NCBI GenBank assembly: GCA_022827165.1
Contig: JAJDTN010000438.1
Coordinates: 1 to 6,524, forward strand
Length of the DNA: 6,524 nucleotides
Reading direction: 5' to 3'
DNA from: Candidatus Latescibacterota bacterium
GTDB taxonomy: Bacteria; Latescibacterota; UBA2968; UBA8231
Shown: positions 6,273-6,524 of the stretch, in pieces
Layout: each line of letters starts with the position of its first letter
How positions within the stretch are numbered: the first letter of the stretch is position 1
Made by a program: the position numbers and the translations under genes
The notes under the pieces: generated by a model
Seen by the model: the letters and a program-made list of their open reading frames with translations, nothing else
What the model was told of the DNA's origin: nothing
Database searches by the model: none

Positions 6273-6524
6273 ATGACGTGGCTGCTCTTCGCGCTGATGT
6301 CCGTGCTGTTCTGGGGGACCTACGGCGTGCTGCTGCACACCGGCGTGACGGCCATGGCCGATCCCGTGAACGGCCGGTTCAAGGCCTTCCTCTTCGTCGG
6401 CGCCGCCTACCTGCTGGTGGCCGTCCTCGGGTCGCTGATCGTGCTGAAGATCAACGGCGCCCAGTGGCAGAGCCTGCCCGCCGCCGGCGTCACCTGGTCG
6501 ACCCTCGCCGGGGTGGCGGGCGCC
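6273..6524 (+). CDS. Partial multi-pass membrane protein, resembling the drug/metabolite transporter superfamily
   Basis: Only the first 84 codons are in the window; the frame is open to the right edge. The protein starts with a hydrophobic helix containing FALMSVLFWGTYGVLL (6-21), then a short loop (ADPVNGRFKAF), a second helix (about 38-60), a polar loop (KINGAQWQSLP) and the start of a third Gly/Ala-rich helix. A first helix with WGTYG followed by regularly spaced helices resembles EamA or RhaT/GRP-type members of the DMT superfamily, which export or import small metabolites or sugars. It sits 25 bp after the glycosyltransferase on the same strand, so it is probably in the same operon. Membrane location is well supported; the family call is tentative. 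Confidence 0.7.
   Translation, partial: MTWLLFALMSVLFWGTYGVLLHTGVTAMADPVNGRFKAFLFVGAAYLLVAVLGSLIVLKINGAQWQSLPAAGVTWSTLAGVAGA

Noticed and set aside
3428..6274. A very long open frame antisense to the whole transporter-glycosyltransferase operon
   Set aside because: Its translation is dominated by Gly, Ala, His, Glu and Gln with no domain or membrane segments. Long antisense frames are expected opposite genes that nearly always use G or C at the third codon position.
3739..6276. A long plus-strand open frame crossing the symporter and glycosyltransferase in another frame
   Set aside because: The translation is an Arg/Pro/Gly-rich composition artefact, while the other frames show clear SSS and GT4 motifs.
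1..6524. CRISPR array, tRNA/rRNA genes, insertion sequences or transposase
   Set aside because: No regularly spaced direct repeats, no cloverleaf or rRNA stretch, and no transposase motif or paired terminal repeats were seen on either strand.

Overview
The window comes from a high-GC bacterium and joins two unlike blocks that point away from each other across a spacer of about 390 bp. The right-hand genes resemble protein types I associate with Planctomycetota and related environmental lineages (a DUF3311 protein with an SSS symporter, and a GT4 glycosyltransferase with a Gly-rich CGSC N-terminus). That placement is an inference from memory; there is no rRNA or marker gene here to confirm it.

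Left block, minus strand (1-2873). One intact gene encodes an 876-residue superfamily 1 helicase of the UPF1/Dna2-like (AAA_11/AAA_12) type with all main motifs present. A second gene overlaps its end by 11 bp and runs off the left edge. Its visible 84 residues look like a winged helix-turn-helix. Coupled genes of this kind are common in anti-phage and other conflict loci, but no nuclease, methylase or toxin is visible, so the defence reading is a hypothesis. The rest of the system, if there is one, lies left of base 1.

Spacer (2874-3263). It lies between divergently transcribed genes, has no convincing gene, and holds several inverted repeats. I could not identify a promoter with confidence.

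Right block, plus strand (3264-6524). This is a tight apparent operon: a 75-residue DUF3311 membrane protein, an SSS-family sodium:solute symporter (ATGA overlap), a GT4 glycosyltransferase (GTG start after a 6-bp gap) and the first 84 codons of a multi-pass membrane protein resembling the drug/metabolite transporter superfamily. Spacing suggests co-expression: a two-part uptake system with a sugar-transferring enzyme and a second transporter. The substrates cannot be told from sequence alone.

Codon use differs between blocks. In the first 20 codons, 19 end in G or C in the symporter, 16 in the helicase and 15 in the winged-helix gene. This fits the left block being accessory or acquired DNA beside a resident operon.
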